A stretch of 64,000 nucleotides of DNA from Ceratothoa steindachneri (GCA_963969495.1 OZ018337.1:81295148-81359147); one strand, 5' to 3'. Shown: positions 1-12,870, counted from the stretch's first letter. The notes: generated by a model not told the origin, from the letters alone. Numbers and translations: made by a program.

Positions 1-490
1 GACCCTCTTTGTTCTACGGGAAGCAATAGCTCATCACCTCTCGCAGTTGCTTGCACTGCCATCCAGGACCACCCCTCCCGCCTGGTGGCCTGGCAGTCCA
101 TCAGCATGGCGGATCCACCTTAGACACGGCGTAAAAAGATAGATTGTGAAGAGGAAAAGAAAAGGGATGTGAAGAAGGTATGGGTGGGGATGCAACAGTT
201 TGTTAAAAACCAACCACCCTAGCCTGGAGCTCAGGGGTTAGGGAAGATTGCCCCCCCTCCCATTAGTCCCGATCCGGGACGGTTGGCTAAGAAGAGGGTC
301 AGCATCTATCCTGTGAAATTAGAGGCTGACCAGAGAAAGTTGTGGGAGAGATTTTATTAAAAGAGAGGAAACAAGTATTTTGAAGGAAGGAGAAAAGGCT
401 AAGCTGGGGTCGGACGGGGTGCTGAGTCCCGTCAGCACGATGGCCAGGATGGCAAATCGCCGCGCCCCTTACGGGGTGTTTGTAAATAAA
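1..490 (+). other. GC-richer segment ending in a poly(A) signal, possible 3' end of an unidentified transcribed element
   Basis: The first 480 bases are clearly richer in G and C than what follows. One plus-strand frame is open from base 1 to a stop at 121-123 (about 40 codons, ending SMADPP) and could be the C-terminus of a gene or element that starts outside the window. A long purine-rich stretch follows, then an AATAAA signal at 485-490 and a run of T and A. This fits a 3' untranslated region of a gene or transposon cut by the window edge. I do not recognise the short peptide, so this is an inference from composition and the signal. Confidence 0.3.
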
Positions 491-1292
491 ATTATATTTT
501 TTTAATTCATCTTTAACTAACCTTAAACGATTAGGATTTAGGTATATCTTGTATAAAACCTACGCCTTTTCATAACAAGGTTTGTTTAGGAGTTTCGAAT
601 GAGTACTCCGTGTCTGTATCAATGTTTGTGTTTTCTATCTAAGGTTTCGTTTCATGAATGACAAGCTGCATGGATTAATTAATTTAAATTATAGCCATAT
701 GGATAGGTCACTTCTCAAAATAGAGGCAAGCTTTCAGACCTCTATGGAAGATAACTCCCAGAACCACAGCAATGCAAGAATATCGAGGTTGCTAATGTAG
801 AGTGCACAAACTACCATATTCTCTTATATTCTAAAACATTAGAGTTTCGAATTAGTTTCAGGCCCTTGTGGTTCTAGATGCATATTTCTCCTTGATAGCA
901 TATTAAACTTTCACACTTATTTACTTTTCCTAAGCTTATTCTTTGTAAATGACACTACAATCCACCGAACTGGTCCTTCTTTGGGAGCAGCCACTATAAC
1001 TCAGACACTCGCATAGCGGATTCCTAAATTTCACATTCTTAAAAATCAACTAAATGGATTTCGACCATGATGTACTATTAGGTCATCTGGAAAGTTTAGA
1101 CTGACTTTGGAAAAAAAATGAAGTAAATGTTATCAACTCCCAGGTTTTGCAAGAGTCAGGTTATAATTTATTTCTTATCTTTCAAGAGGTTTACGCGTAT
1201 GATATCAAAATTTCAGTCAAACAAACCTAAAGGGCTACTTATCCAGCATGTGTCATTAAAACGTCTTTGAAATTGTGTGCAGGTGTGTGAAA
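491..1292. other. AT-rich stretch, nothing recognised
   Basis: No long open frame, tandem repeat or motif is visible. The sequence changes from the GC-richer block to ordinary AT-rich DNA just after the AATAAA signal. Confidence 0.5.
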
Positions 1293-1997
1293 ATGAAAGT
1301 CAAAAGAATTAACAAGTCTGCTCTCCTGTGGGTGGGCCACAACAATTGCGAAATCATCAAGTGGCTCAACGACAGTCAGATGACCTTCCACGGGGTGGCA
1401 GAGAGGCTCAACAACGGGAAAGATCTCACAGCTTAACGTCGTTCAGGCAGATCTCTGGGTGTTAACCGTTTGGCCTTCGAATTTGCCTGGAAGCTGAAAA
1501 TGCCAGCGTTTACGAAGAGGAAGAAATTCCTGGTGACTATGGTATCCAGAGCTCACAATACGGGTCCACAACCAAACACCCACCATGCAGGAAGAAGCTC
1601 GGCGTGTGGCAATGTCACGAACATGCCAGTGGTGTGGTTTGCTGACGATTACAGAGATATATTGCCCACGAAAGTCGTCTCCTGGGGGAAACACAGAAGA
1701 TGAACTTGGTCTTTCAGCTGGACGCTAATCCTGCTTACACAGCTAAGCCATTTTAAGAGTGGTTGAGGTCAAACATGAACTTCTGCTCGAAGAACCTTTT
1801 TGGCGCTACATTTGTTCGACCTCAATATCCTCGCATACAATTTGTAGGCGCAAGTTAAGGGCAAGACCTGCAAGCTGCGCCAAGATTAAGTCCTTTGTCA
1901 AGCCAGCATGATTAATGACTTCGTCCACAACATGGTCTTGGGCTTAAGGTCCAGCCCTGAGCGCGTCATCGCTAGTGAGGGTGAACACATTGATTAA
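1293..1997 (+). pseudogene. Decayed Tc1/mariner-type DDE transposase
   Basis: This is a broken DNA-transposon transposase, the enzyme that cuts and pastes its own element. It starts with an ATG at 1293 (MKVKRINKSALL, then a helix-turn-helix-like stretch) and the first frame stops at 1434. A second frame at about 1470-1703 carries MPVVWFADDYRDILPTKVVSW, like the family segment before the second catalytic Asp. From 1712 the peptide FQLDANPAYTAKPF corresponds to the usual QQDGAPAHTA motif and keeps the Asp. The C-terminus is readable as SSPERVIASEGEHID with a stop at 1995-1997. At least two frameshifts and several stops separate these parts, and the region between the second Asp and the C-terminus is scrambled. 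The closest relatives I remember are multi-copy transposases of sea-louse genomes; that recollection is not a search result. No terminal inverted repeats were identified. Confidence 0.8.
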
Positions 1998-4000
1998 TAT
2001 TACAATTTCAACACATATATGCTAAAAAAATAAAAAACTATCTAACTACACAAAACTCTCTTGGTATCCTTTGTTGAGAACGACGTACCGAGTTTACCAG
2101 AATACTTGCAATACCCAGTACAGTTTTAGCCAAAGGTTTTGATACACTTAGAATTTTCTGATTTATTGGGAATTTCAAGAAATATGTTGCCCTATGTTTT
2201 AAGGAATTTGTTGAATGCATATTGAAAACTTTGGAATTATATGAAATCCTAAACTCAGTATACGCTATATTACAGACAAAATGACTTCATATAAACGATC
2301 ACAACGAGTTTCCAAAAGAAATTAAAATAAACCATAGCGGATAATTTAATTCAATAAAGGTAATGAAATTACGTTTATTGTGATGTAAGTTAAGGATTAG
2401 AAAGAAAACTACAACTTTCCTAATGAATTATCATGGTTTAAATGGAAATATACATATATATATATATTTGTTGCTTTGTATGAAGTAGACTAATGCAAAA
2501 CTGATCACATAAGCTTGCTGTCCAGCAGGTTTTTGGCTCATCTCAACTATTATTACAAATTTAATTTGTTTTTTAAAGGTAAATAATTCATTAAGGCGAT
2601 TTGATATATAATATTCTTCAATATTCAGGTCCTTCCTTGTTGGATTTAATGTAATTGAGTGATTTATCTGGTTGCTTTATATTGTTATATAAAATTTTAC
2701 TTTTTAATTGTTCGCAAATAAAATATAGATGTAATTTATTCCCCATTAATTACTCTGTTCTTCGCCAAAATAAGGATATTATATAATCCATGCCTATACA
2801 TGGTCCTTCCGTTAAGAAAAAGTACAGATTTAAGAAATATAATACTTAAAGTAGAGTTGATTTCAATTGTCTCAAAATTTATATTTGTTCATTGAGTGGT
2901 GGGTTTATAAAGAGAGAAAGAAAAGAATAATAGAATCTCGCATTAATAATGTTGCACTGACCATTTTCAGACTTCCCATTCTATTATCAGTTTTCAGATT
3001 CCCTTTTATGTATTTATCAGGTTTGTTATTTATTTTACAACCACATTTAGATTTGTGTCATTTATCAATTGATTTTCAGAAAAGAATTACTTCTTCACAC
3101 ACCAGAGTTCCATCTATACACCATGGTGGATAAACTTTTGCCCCTCGACTATGATCATTGCAATAGTCTCCCTATAATTTGAAATCTTTTCTATATAGTA
3201 GCTTTCTAACGTTTAATCACTCCGGATCTTCTTTATTCCCTTTTAATAGTCTTGTAATGTTATAGAAAAGAGTAAATGTGTAAAATGATTAAAATCCTGT
3301 CTGTTCCTGGTAAAAGTGGTTTGTGACAAATAACAATTTCAATCTTTTCATTCGCAAAACTAGATTTGACGGTTAGTTTATTTTTTTATTATTTGTTGCC
3401 GATTAACCTTAATTTATTTTATTTATACCACACAGTTAAGGGAAAATTAATTATTACAAATAATCATAAGACATTAATATAGGTGATATAGCATAAATTC
3501 TACTAATGATGTCTAAATTCTCAATATATACTATTATCAAATTGCTTAATACTTTAGGGTGTAATGGAAGGGCATATATTTATTTTAGCAAATCTCTGGG
3601 TATTTTAATTAAATGTTACACTTAATATCCGTATCGAGTTAAATTTATGATCACTCAATTGATGAGCATTAGGTTCAGAAGCGAAACTTTAATTCTAATT
3701 AATTTATTACAAAATCAAAATTGAGTCTTTTAATTTCATTTTAATTTTTGAGGTCCATTTGTTTATTTTAAGGATAATTTAATTCAGAAAACCCACGAAA
3801 TAGGTTTGAAAATTATAATTTTATTTGAACATCTATGTTATGCAGCTCATGACCTCTCTGCATAACTGAAAGAATACACAAATATGTATTATTACTTATA
3901 TTCAAAAAAATACACATGTGTGTATAAGAACTTTCTTTATTTTGTATAAAATATTTCACCGTTATATATACAACGTTGTATTTTTTTGTATATATATCAA
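1998..4000. other. AT-rich stretch, nothing recognised
   Basis: Strongly AT-rich, with a short TA run near 2450-2467. An 88-codon frame at 2867-3133 has the composition of chance translation and no motif. I see no gene. Confidence 0.5.
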
Positions 4001-4009
4001 TATAATTTT

Positions 4010-4740
4010 TCAGAAAGAGAGTTTAGAAGGACCGACACGGAGGCGCCATTGATTTCCGCTAAGTAGTTGATTCAGCATTTCCCTCCCCCCTTTATAGTCC
4101 ACGGCGGCTTCACGGTCAGCTTTTCAAAATTCCTTTAGTCCCGCCGGAAAACCTACATTCGGTATAAAAGACAAGACATCCCAAAGAAGAACAGGTAGCT
4201 GTGCAGGAGTCCCTCGACTGACCACCCGTTCGCTTGAAATCGCCAAGATAAATCCCTGAGTTAATCCCCTCTGACATTTTAATCGAGTAACACTCTGATT
4301 TTAGTGCGAGTTACCCTAAGTTTCGAGGGTAACTAAGACTCCAAACTGAGAAGACCCTGTCTTCTCAAACCTCACCTCTCCCACGTTCCTAACGTCAAAA
4401 CTCTGTTTCTCGTACCATTCAACCTCCCCCGCTTGTGCCAGTAGTTTAAGATTTAAATCTCGTTTAAAGCACGTAAATTCCAGTGGAAGCCTGCCTCTTT
4501 ATATCCTCCCTCAAGCATCGCAACGGCACCTGGAGTAACGAACGTCGAAGGAAAGGTAACGTCAAGTAGGTGACAGTGAAAGAAGCTAAAATCAGGTTAA
4601 GGTAGGTCAAAGGTGTCCTAATCAACGAGCATGAGTCTGCAGCTGGAAAAACCCAGGTCCATAGTAACCCTGTAATGCAACTAGGAGGAGTTACGCCATA
4701 ATACATAGCAACATAGAGGTACAACTATGACGAGGGCAGT
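4010..4740 (+). promoter_or_regulatory. GC-richer block with a TATA box, possible promoter or solo LTR
   Basis: This 700-base block has much higher complexity and GC than its flanks. A clean TATAAAAG lies at 4163-4170, and C/T-rich sequence follows about 25-30 bases downstream where a start site would sit. AAGGTAACGT near 4546-4555 could serve as a splice donor. Such a layout fits a core promoter with a 5' untranslated exon, or a solitary LTR of a retroelement. I could not find matching ends or a target duplication, and no coding sequence follows. The call rests on composition and one motif. Confidence 0.3.
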
Positions 4741-6839
4741 GTGCCGTAAGATCTACATTAGCATAGGTTTTGGTGATATAGAAAGCCTTAAATTCCAGAC
4801 GAAGACATATAGAGCTTTTCTTTGGTAAAAATATCATTTATAGAATAATTATCAAAGCAAGACACAGCCATCAATATTCCAAAGTATCAAAAGGGCTGGA
4901 TAAAGAAGAAAAGAAGGACAGAATACAAAAAATAAGCATCTCATGTCTAAGGTTGACGTAGGAATCAAGGAAAAGGAGGGAATTGTTATTCCTTTTGGTT
5001 ACAAGCTTCGCCAAAGTCAGATCAAATCGTAAAAACCAGCCTTCTATTTGAAGAAATAATTTACTTTAATATATATAATGGATATATTTTATATTTAATT
5101 AATAAATACATTATTTTAACTTGTGAAAATTAATAGGGCAGAAATCCGGAGACAAATTAGGGCAGAACGAACTTCAAAAAATAGAAAAAAAGGAAAATGC
5201 ATTAATTTTCCCTGAATTCACGATGAAATGAGGCCACAGCTTTTAACTTAAATTGTAAAAAAGGTTATTTTTCTTTATGTATATATTTGCTTCAAGATAG
5301 TCCTTAAGTAAAGGGAACGAAACATCTTTCGATACATTGAAGATTGGAAAATAAATGCACGATACCAACACATTTGGCACATGTTGTTTTGAAATGATGC
5401 AGTTTTCACTTAGAGAAAATAGAGCAAAGTTACAATGGCTTTTATGTTCGATAGCGATCAGAGGCCGAATGTTGCAAATCAATTTTTATTGAAAAAGAGA
5501 AAATCACAGAGCAATCTAGAATAAATATCCCCGACGTGATGGCAAACATCTTAGGTGCACAAGTATTTTATAAAGCAAGATAGAGATGTAGATTTGCGAA
5601 TCTAATGTTTGGAGATCGTTTATTCGTGATGAAAAAATCCTCAAACAAAGGAAATCTTTTAAGTTTGAATAGTTTTAAACATTTGAAGGATTGGATTTTC
5701 TTATTTGCTTTTTTTACTGTAACAGATGTTTAATTAAATAAAACAAGTTAATTTTTTGTTAAACTATTTAATTATACACCTCAGAATCGAAGCGCCTGAT
5801 AAGGAACCAATCCTTCTAAATTTATTAAAATTTTCCGAGGATTTATAATAATCGTCGTAATTATTAACTATTATTCACTATAGTAAGTTACAACTAGATT
5901 GTAAGCTTTAGTTAGCTAATTTAAACTAAAGCAGAGGTGATTTCATTTGCGACTTTAAGTAAGGGCATAAAGTTCTCTCTAGCTTCAAATAACCCAAGCC
6001 TAACTTATTTCCTTAAACCTTTTTTTCTTCTGAATTATTTTACCAAGATAATCTTAGGAGTTCTCTACCTTCCTAATTAAGGGTATTTTCTAAATAAATT
6101 TCTAATTTATCATTCAGTTGGTGAATTGATTTTAACAACGAGTTTCAAATTTCCTTGTGAAAATTGGTCTCTCATTAATTCAATTTCTAGCGATATCGAA
6201 CTTGAAGGCCCAACTGAAACTAAATTATGTGTCAGTCGGACCTAGCATTTAGTTTAATTCAGCTCCAAAACCAATGAGGGCATTAATTGTTCCGTGTGAA
6301 TTTGGAAGAAGTTAAATTTATTTATACTACTTACCCTTAATAATTGCAAGGAAAGAGATTCTGCGCGGTATTAATTTACAAAGTAAAGTAATTTATTAGA
6401 CAGTTTAGAGATATTAGATAAAATGATGAAATATTAGCACAACAAAGATGCGATTGTTCCATTCAAAGTAAATTTGTCAATAAAAATAATTCAATTAATA
6501 TTGACCTGAAAATCGCTTTACTTATTAAACTAATAAAATACTCAATTCCTGCATTAGTAATTATTAAGCTTTCCAACATAGAGTAGAGTGAATTATATAT
6601 TAATAATTTCGGGGACGCAATAATAGAACGAGAATGGAAAATTGAGCTCCAATTGGAAAAAGACTTTCAAATTTGTCTTTCATCGGCGAAGTGAAAATAG
6701 CAAAATTGACCTTAAGTTGAAGGGGGAGGGGGGAGGGGTCTTGTAAAGCATGCGGTGCATCGTGTCTTCTCTTTCTGTTAAATAAATTCATTAAGTATGA
6801 AAGAGCTTCAGTTCATCTCAACATGCATATGCGGCAAAG
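4741..6839. other. AT-rich stretch, nothing recognised
   Basis: Ordinary AT-rich sequence with short chance frames only. No repeat pair or motif stands out. Confidence 0.5.
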
Positions 6840-7396
6840 AACATAATGGGGTTTCCTGCCCCTCTCTCTCTAACCCATTAAGAGCCGGGAGTTGTAGGTG
6901 AGAGGGTCCCCCAGGCGCTTAAAAAATGTGTTTTTTCGAAAGTAGTGGGGGAAGACGTCTGCCCCCCTCCCAACACTGCCCTGATAATCCAGAATAAATC
7001 AAAGAGCATAAATTTAGGTTCAAGGGACGGATTGCGCTCTTTTGGGGTTTCTTGATTCCCCCCCCCCATTGTTCTTGAGACTTGCAGCTTCCTCAATAAT
7101 TGAGGCGAGCTCCTCTGTAGAAGGGAAGAGAGTTAAGGCGTTTAATTCTGACCGTGTCCTCTTCGGATTACACAATACTCTGGATTACAGTTACAACTGA
7201 AACTTGAAGAAACAGCATGCGCCCCCCACCCCGCATCGAGTGAGAAAGAGAGAGGCGACACACTTTGATAAGCGGATCATCCGCTAAGATGGGGCCGGGG
7301 GACTAAAACTCAAATTTCCCCGGGAGCAGGTGATACCCCGATAAAGGCGTGGGTGACCTCGGAAACGGGTGACCGAGAAAACGCTAACAAGAATTC

Positions 7397-7398
<2 letters not shown>
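6840..7398. other. GC-rich block with homopolymer C and A tracts and a palindrome
   Basis: A compositional island in AT-rich surroundings, with several runs of C or G (for example near 7060 and 7217) and AGAGAG tracts. It contains the perfect palindrome AGCGGATCATCCGCT at 7271-7285. It ends abruptly at a long TA microsatellite. It may be a remnant of an inserted element; no coding frame is recognisable. Confidence 0.35.
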
Positions 7399-7399
<1 letters not shown>

Positions 7400-7473
<74 letters not shown>

Positions 7474-7476
7474 ATA
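7400..7476. repeat. TA dinucleotide microsatellite
   Basis: About 77 bases of nearly pure TA with one interruption (an extra T) near 7459. It is the longest simple repeat in the window and sits directly after the GC-rich block. Confidence 0.95.
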
Positions 7477-9782
7477 CAGTTGTGAAACATATTCGTATAC
7501 CGGAAGTTGTTTATTACCAACCTTAGAAGTTTACATAAATTAAAACTGTTGGACTAGAATAATGGGCAATATTTTGAAATCAAAAACCCCAACTTCGAAT
7601 TAAAAAGATTAAAATTTAAATTAGTCAGGGTAAATTTATTGGTAGAGATGTATTAATCAAACTCATTATTTGGTTTCATGATAAAATAACCGCTTGTAGC
7701 AAGTGTATTTTTTTGTTAGAGACTGATGATGTTTTTTCTTTAATTATCCTAATTTTTAAATAAAGAGAAACTTTGTAAATGAAATCTGATTATTGCATAT
7801 TTTGGACTTTTTTATTATCGAGGTTAATATAGTTTTCTTGCATAAGGTTTGACTGAGAATGACTATTTAATCTTCAATGGGAATATTAACATTTATGTTT
7901 CATAGGGCGCAAAGAGCATTGCACTTTGCATTTAACTGAAGGCTTAACAAATTAATATCAATTTAGGTTTAGCTTTTCATGGTGTTTTTTTAATTATTTT
8001 TTAAATGCCTAACATATTCGTAATTGATCCAGGTTAACCTCGTCAATGGTAACCTGAGAAGAAAATAATGACTTATATTACCTTCATTACCTGAGCCCAA
8101 ACTTTAAATTGCCTCCACTAATTATTACATTTCTCACTTTTATCAATCTATACTTTTATCAAAAGTAAGGTTACAAAACACTTATGAGTAAAAATTCTGA
8201 CGAACTCGTCTCCAACGTAGGCAGATATGTGTTGCATGTTGGCAGCATTATGATGATTCTTCTCCTATTATTGCAAAACAAATGAGGTACAAAGCATTTC
8301 TCGTTAGCAAAGATCTACGGATGCCTCCTTATTTAGCATCTCTTTTCATGCGAGCTGATAATTTTCGTCGCTTAGTTAAAAGCGAGATTTCTATGTAAAA
8401 TCTGATCTAGTTTATAAACAACGCGCTACTTTTTTATCCACAAACTTAAGAGTGAGGATCACAAGTGCAATTTTCCTAATATAAGAATGTGCTTTAAATA
8501 CCGAATTTAGATGTTTGCTATAATGTGAGTCAGCGAACGACTCGAATCATGAAATTAAGTTCAAAATATGTGGTTTACGTTATTCTTTTTACTAAGAATA
8601 TGAGGTTGCTAAAAGTTTATTCGCGGATTGAGCACGATGTAATAAAGTTTAATCTGAGTTTTGTTTGGCGAATTCACAAATAAGTTATATTGTTCCGTGT
8701 TCCAAGATGGTTTTATTAGCTGTCGAGAAGCTTCAATTGTGAAGCATGGCATCAAGTTATTTGGATAAAAGAGTGTTACAATGTAAGCCTTTTATATATT
8801 TTAACACAAACATAGACTAACACGATTTAAAACCATAGATAGGTAGAAAAATACTTTCATACTCACTCTAAAAACTTGGGAATGTAGGAAAATTAATGAA
8901 TAAATAGTTAAGAGACATTTAGCAAAATAATATCTCCCTAGCGCTTGGCTAGTGTATCATATCCGAATTTAAAGAGTTTTACAAAAAACCTTAGACAAGA
9001 GTACTGGTCATATTTTAACTTAAAACAATTACATATGTTCATTAAATTTTATTTATAAATTGTTACATCTTATTATATTATAATAAAAAAATATATTAAT
9101 GAGGTTGAATTTTTATAATACTTACCTTTTATGTTTTAGTATTCTTTAAAGTATCTTTTAATGAGATGTCGAAGGCTCCTTTAGAGAAAGATCATTTCTT
9201 ATGCGCCATGCATATTTTAATGGCTCCAATAACAGCAGTTCGTTGTAAGCAGTTTTACTTCCTGATATTTTATTCTGTTCGGAGGTCAATATTTTCATTA
9301 AAATAACGTTCTTATGATGAATATTCACTACTTCTTTCAGCTCGATCACTTTTTCCATGACGCGAAGTATTCCTATCACTAAATTTTGCGTCACATCCTA
9401 TTTTATTTTTCATTTTGAGGAAATTAGTAATTTAAAGTAGAAAATGCCTTAGAAATGCCCGCACCTCCACGCTAAAATTGGCTTTGAGTCCTGCCAATCA
9501 TATATTGAAAGCTAAAAGAGCGTTTTGATTGGCAAACAGAGAATAACGTCATTAATTCAGCAGCATCCATGCGGGAACATTACTTATTAAATTAATAATC
9601 AAAGTATATTTAAAGAAACATAGCACAAGTGCAATTAATCGTTAAAAGGCAGAGTATATCGCATGCACCAATGAGATGATCCATCGGAAAGCGAATTAGT
9701 TGAATATCAATTAATAACTTGATTGTAAATTATGCATTGCACCCTTATTTTCAACTTTTATTGAAGTTGGTAATTTCTAATG
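7477..9782. other. AT-rich stretch, nothing recognised
   Basis: No convincing gene or element. A 78-codon minus-strand frame at 9158-9394 shows no motif I recognise. Confidence 0.5.
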
Positions 9783-9869
9783 AGAGGTAATTATTTATAT
9801 CCCTCAGATTTATTTATTCATTATTATATAATAAATAATTAAATTTTATGGATACAAATAATTACCTCT
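9783..9869. repeat. Short inverted repeat, possible mini-MITE
   Basis: Arms at 9783-9802 (AGAGGTAATTATTTATATCC) and 9850-9869 are inverted copies with one mismatch over 20 bases, separated by a very AT-rich 47-base spacer that is itself partly self-complementary. Weaker inverted similarity continues outward on both sides, so the full foldback may be larger. This is the form of a small foldback or MITE remnant. No target duplication was established. Confidence 0.6.
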
Positions 9870-12024
9870 GATTGAAACATTTATTAAAGTTTGTATATTG
9901 ATCTTATCACGGAGCTAAATGAGTGCGAAATCAATAGGCCACCAAAATAAAAAATCCTAGAAAGTTTCTTCTTAAAATGCACATATTAAAATTTTATTTG
10001 CCTATAGCAGGAAAAGCCTATAAATGGAAAATTTACAGCATCTACACTACGCTCCCGAAACACCTATGAAACCATATATTTTTTAGTATGTCTCACTAAA
10101 CAATGAAACAGTATTTTACGGCAAAAATGTTCATACGTCACAGAATTTTACAGCAATATTTTACGGTGTAGTCTATATTCTATAATTCTCAGTTTGTTAT
10201 CCCTATACAAATACTTGATCAACGCGGAACCTACCCTCGAATGTTACGCTCTCGATCATTTTATTAATCTCTAATTTATTTTTCTTAAGCGCACAATCAT
10301 ACATGTTCCAGACTTCTGTCTGCACAACCATTCCTGTGAAGTAGCGATATTCAACTTTTGCCCTTTTACACTCTTGGAAGGATACTGTTAGAGATTTTTT
10401 ATTTTCCTAAAGGCAATGTTTATTATTTGATTCCTGACAACAAAAGCATCAGATCCATTTCATAACACAAATAAAACCTTTTTCATCTCGGACATTATGG
10501 CATCTATACCAGTTGTCTTACCATTTTTCATAACTAATACCAATTTAACAAATTCTTGCATACTTAAGTTTTTAAATCCTTGGTTCAGCATTTGGTTTAC
10601 AACCTTGGTTACCTATTTTGCACCTTTACTCTATACCCTCTTTGACATCAATTTATATTTAATAATATCAATCTTTTTACACAGTTATTTTGCATCACTG
10701 AATGAAAAGAATGACACTTTTGATTCTCCTTTAATTACCCTTTTCCTAATGTTTCAAATGCGCCGTTTTCCGCTCCACCCGCACTTTTTTGCACTTTTTT
10801 GGTCATAATTTTCTTTAACGGCTTGACATGAATATGTAAAAATCATAGAACAAACATAATCAGATCAAAAACTTCCTTTCATATGTTGTGTTCCACATTT
10901 TCCCATGGATGACACTGAATAACCGTATTATTCAAATACTAAGCGGGAAGATAAAATTGTATCATCAAAGAAATATATTTATGGCGAGATTACACTAAAA
11001 TAATGGGTGGAAAATTCTTGGCAAAATGCATATTACATATCAATTAATAAATATGTAAGTACATGCTAAATATTCCTAAATTCATAGTCAGTAAATCCCT
11101 GTTGCTTCTTTCAATATATATATTTTCAGCAAAATTTTGGCTGAGAAGGTTATAAAAAATATATATTTTATAGTATAGAAATTATTATAATGTAAAACTT
11201 TTATAAGGTTTTAATATTCGGATTATTAAACTAGCTTTATTTCATGGTAAAATCAAATAAAAGGAGGGCGTAAACAAACAACTATAGATCTTTTTGCTTT
11301 GATTAATTCTTCCTGATTGTCGTCCTTATATTATATTTAAAATTCAATGCTTTAAATTTTCATCAATAAAATTTACATTTCCGATAAATCCAACACGAAA
11401 ATTTTTCCAAAAAATGATTCCATCCATCGAAAATTGTGTATTTTACGCATGGGATACAGGAACGGGACTCCATCCACCGACTCGATTTACTATTTCGAAA
11501 ATCAGGGTAAAATGTAAATTACAGTTATTAATTTGCAAAATGTATTTCTTGAAATGATTTTTATTAAAAAAATATTAGGTTAGGGGTCACTTACATCTAT
11601 ATTTCATGCAAAAAATTCTCTTGATGTGGAATTTTACACGATTTTGACATATTCACTGAATAATTATTAAATGAGTTTTAAGTTAATTTGGCTTTTAGGA
11701 ATTTCTTTTTTCTCTTTAATTGCTTCGAAATTCCATTGTCGAAGCAGCAGATCGATGCCAGCCATATCTGACTCAGTGAGGTCAGAAAAGAGCTGTCTAT
11801 CGAAACAGAAGCTGATACTAATCTATCTGATGGAAGATAAATCCACACCCATCATCATCCACATAGCACATCAACCAAAAATTTAACTTTGGGTGTTCTT
11901 ATCACACCATGTCCAGTCTTCTCTGTTCCGGAAAATACTGATTGAGTAATGTACTTCTAAACTAGTAACTCATATCCTCATACTACAAATTGGTCTAATA
12001 GGGTCCCATAAGGTGTTCGGTTAA
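9870..12024. other. AT-rich stretch, nothing recognised
   Basis: AT-rich sequence up to the target-site duplication of the LTR element. The 103-codon frame at 10497-10808 is hydrophobic, as expected of T-rich chance translation, and has no motif. Confidence 0.5.
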
Positions 12025-12029
12025 TACCT
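12025..12029. repeat. Left target-site duplication TACCT
   Basis: TACCT directly precedes the 5' LTR (TGTGATAG) and is repeated at 15447-15451 directly after the terminal CA of the 3' LTR. A five-base duplication is normal for Ty3/gypsy insertion. Confidence 0.75.
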
Positions 12030-12870
12030 TGTGATAGAACGGTTTGAGGCCGCTTAATTTCAAGCGCTATCACATGTTATTTAGAAACACGTTGCTACCC
12101 ACTTGCATCTTCGCCTTAAAGGGCGCGTCATCGCGCCGCCTGAGTCAATATTTATCCAAGAGGGTTCCATCCCCCCCCCCGTTTTGCCCTATGCACCGAT
12201 TACGCCAGATTGAGTTAGGCTTATGGGCAAATAAGGTATTGTTCTCAGGCGCGGCTGAACATTCTCTCGAAGCCCCCACTCCATTGTCCCCTATGCAAAG
12301 GGGATGGCTAGACTATTTATATGGAAACTTTACCAATAAGAGCAGATTCGAGACCCGGATTATCTTTGCGAGACATCCCGCCGATCCGGTCTCACCTTGT
12401 GCACCAGGGCCGTCTACCTCGAGATCCACCATCATTGTCCAGAAAAGGACAATATCCTTTGAGTGCCAAGGTTCGAGCCTTCACGTCGCTAAGTCCACAA
12501 GGCCTCCCCTGTTGTTAAGAAAGAGAACAACGTTAGAACAGCCATTGTTCTTTGAGTCCGTTGACAAGAGACGGTTCTCACCCTCCCCCCCTGTTGTTCA
12601 GGAAGAGAATAACATTAGAACAGCCATTGTTCTTTGAGCCCGTCGACAAGATACGGTTCTCACCCTCCCTCCCTGTTGTTCAGAAAGAGAATAACATCAG
12701 AACAGCCATTGTTCTTTGAGCCCGTTAACGAGAAGCTGTTTTCACTGTCCCGCCCCTGTTTTTCAGAAAGAGAATAACATTAGAACAGCCATTGTTTTTT
12801 GAGCCCGTAGACAAGAGACGGTTCTCACCCCCCCCCCCTGTTGTTCAGAAGAGAACAACGTAAAACAGCC
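12030..12870 (+). repeat. Truncated 5' LTR
   Basis: It is homologous along its length to the 3' LTR from 13985, with scattered substitutions and small indels. It begins TGTGATAGAACGG as the 3' copy does. A TATA-like TATTTATAT lies at 12314-12322 and recurs at the same place in the 3' copy (14269-14277). The last part is an array of 82-bp repeats, and the LTR breaks off inside the fifth unit. A frame at 12044-12637 is open for 197 codons, the longest in the window, but it starts at TTG and lies in the LTR. Confidence 0.8.
12511..12870 (+). repeat. 82-bp tandem repeat array in the 5' LTR
   Basis: Units begin GTTGTT(C/A) at 12511, 12593, 12675, 12758 (GTTTTT variant) and 12840, giving periods of 82-83 bases; the fifth is cut off. 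Each unit has a CTTTGAGCCCGT-like middle, ends with ACGGTTCTCACC-type sequence and C-rich tracts, and most carry the small hairpin AGAACAGCCATTGTTCT. Confidence 0.95.

Noticed and set aside
10497..10808. 103-codon plus-strand open frame with several hydrophobic stretches, membrane-protein-like
   Set aside because: The region is T-rich, which yields Phe, Leu and Ile-rich chance translations. No motif and no flanking gene signals.
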